Assembly: GCA_947579665.1 (NCBI GenBank)
Contig: CANPUZ010000059.1
Location: 186,001 to 250,000 of the forward strand
DNA: 64,000 nt
Direction: 5' to 3'
From: Sympetrum striolatum
Taxonomy: Eukaryota; Arthropoda; Insecta; Odonata; Libellulidae
The notes beneath the pieces are model-generated. The model was not told the DNA's origin and searched no databases. It worked only from the letters and a program-made list of their open reading frames with translations. The first letter of the stretch is position 1; every line of letters begins with the position of its first letter. Both the position numbers and the translations under genes were made by a program. Below are positions 63,601 to 64,000 of the stretch, one piece after another.

Positions 63601-64000
63601 TTTTATCACGAAATTACCGAAAAAAGGGACGAAAACGGATAATTTTATCGAAATTACTATTTTTTTCCTCTAATTGCTCGTTTTTTTTCTTCATTTTATC
63701 ACGAAATTACCGAAAAAAGGGACGAAATCGGATAATTTTAGCGAAATTTCTATTTTTTCCTCTATTTACCCGTTTTTTCCTCATTTTATGACGTAAGTAC
63801 CGAAAAAAGGGATGAAAACGGATAATTTTTGCGAAATTTCTATTTTTTCCTCTATTTACCCGTTTTTTTCCACATTTTATGGCGAAATTACCGAAAAAAG
63901 GGACGAAAATGGATAATTTTAGCGAAATTTTTATTTTTTCCTCAATTTACTCGTTTTTTTTCCTCATTTTATGACGAAATTACCAAAAAAAGGAACGAAA
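58450..64000 (+). repeat. Distant duplicate of 41958-47.5 kb (offset about 16.49 kb)
   Basis: From the ACCGAATAAAGGG monomer at 58450 to the last base, the sequence follows 41958 onward with an offset of 16492-16496 bp (42416 to 58908, 43888 to 60382, 44630 to 61124, 45129 to 61624, 46165 to 62661, 47017 to 63513). The offset creeps by single bases through T-run changes. The duplicate passes through the left-type block, so the complex mosaic at 44.35-47.5 kb was copied as a whole. It is cut by the window edge. Confidence 0.9.

Larger units (their letters stand above)
28678..64000 (+). repeat. Satellite array, right arm (about 92-bp monomer)
   Basis: The same satellite resumes at the base after the transposon, in the same orientation and register, and runs to the last base. 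Monomer structure is as in the left arm. What differs is the large-scale organisation: this arm consists mostly of 3.2-, 5.6- and 14.3-kb segments repeated with very few differences, while the first 10 kb of the left arm has shorter and more diverged units. The arm ends mid-monomer at 64000, so the array continues beyond the window. Confidence 0.97.

Noticed and set aside
1..64000. Protein-coding genes for the repeated MTKLPKKGTKTDNF-type open frames
   Set aside because: Every such frame is the translation of the satellite monomer, starts and stops with monomer length changes, and repeats the same 30-31 residue pattern. Nothing indicates transcription or selection for coding.
1..64000. CENP-B box (TTCG-N4-A-N2-CGGG)
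   Set aside because: The closest match is on the minus strand, TTTCGCTAAAATTATCCG. It has the TTCG and the A but lacks the essential CGGG. No full match was seen in the monomer or the transposon, so centromere function cannot be argued from this motif.
1..64000. CRISPR array
   Set aside because: There is no alternation of a constant repeat with unique spacers. The whole 92-bp unit is repeated, and the composition and the piggyBac element indicate a eukaryote.
1..64000. Telomeric repeat or subtelomeric transition
   Set aside because: No run of TTAGGG, TTAGG or a similar short telomere motif was seen. The TTAAGGG at 28671 is part of the transposon end.

Overview
The whole window is satellite DNA from a eukaryotic nuclear genome, with one transposon in it. 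About 63.4 kb is a single AT-rich tandem repeat. Its monomer averages about 92 bp (common forms 90, 91 and 93 bp), giving roughly 690 monomers. No inverted monomer was seen, and the array runs off both ends of the window. I find no real protein gene, rRNA, tRNA or CRISPR array. The many 60-214 codon open frames are by-products of the monomer sequence. I do not recognise the satellite family. The piggyBac-type insertion is compatible with an animal, but those elements also occur outside animals, so the host cannot be named.

The monomer has two halves. One is a purine-rich half, built around GACGAAATTACCG, GGGACGAAAACGG and ATAATTTTAGCGAAATTTC. The other is a pyrimidine-rich half, built around CCTCTATTTACTCG and CCTCATTTTATG with T-runs of variable length. 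Two properties stand out. The A/T tracts recur about every 10.2 bp around the whole monomer, with G/C steps between them. The monomer carries six CpGs although it is only about 29% G+C.

Layout: 1-3858 is a divergent mixture of monomers. 3859-9.8 kb holds nested tandem units of about 1.03 and 1.8 kb. 10.0-16.6 kb is a pair of about 3.3-kb units. 15572-30806 is a 7.25-kb tandem duplication, the second copy carrying the transposon. 25740-36.6 kb is a tandem pair with a 5.62-kb period once the insertion is discounted. 36520-42974 is a 3227-bp tandem pair. 44.35-47.98 kb returns to the sequence type seen at 10-15 kb. 33.68-38.55 kb recurs at 47.98-52.84 kb. 49470-60693 is a 5612-bp tandem pair. 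58450-64000 repeats 41958-47.5 kb. The large copies differ only by scattered single bases, T-run length and whole-monomer indels, so homogenisation has been recent and acted on multi-kilobase units.

The one non-satellite segment, 28129-28677 (549 bp), has the hallmarks of a non-autonomous piggyBac-superfamily element: a TTAA duplication, 15-bp terminal inverted repeats starting CCC, and subterminal motifs. Inside it is what may be the broken tail of a transposase gene. The same satellite position is present and empty in six other copies in this window, so the insertion (or loss) can be read to the base.
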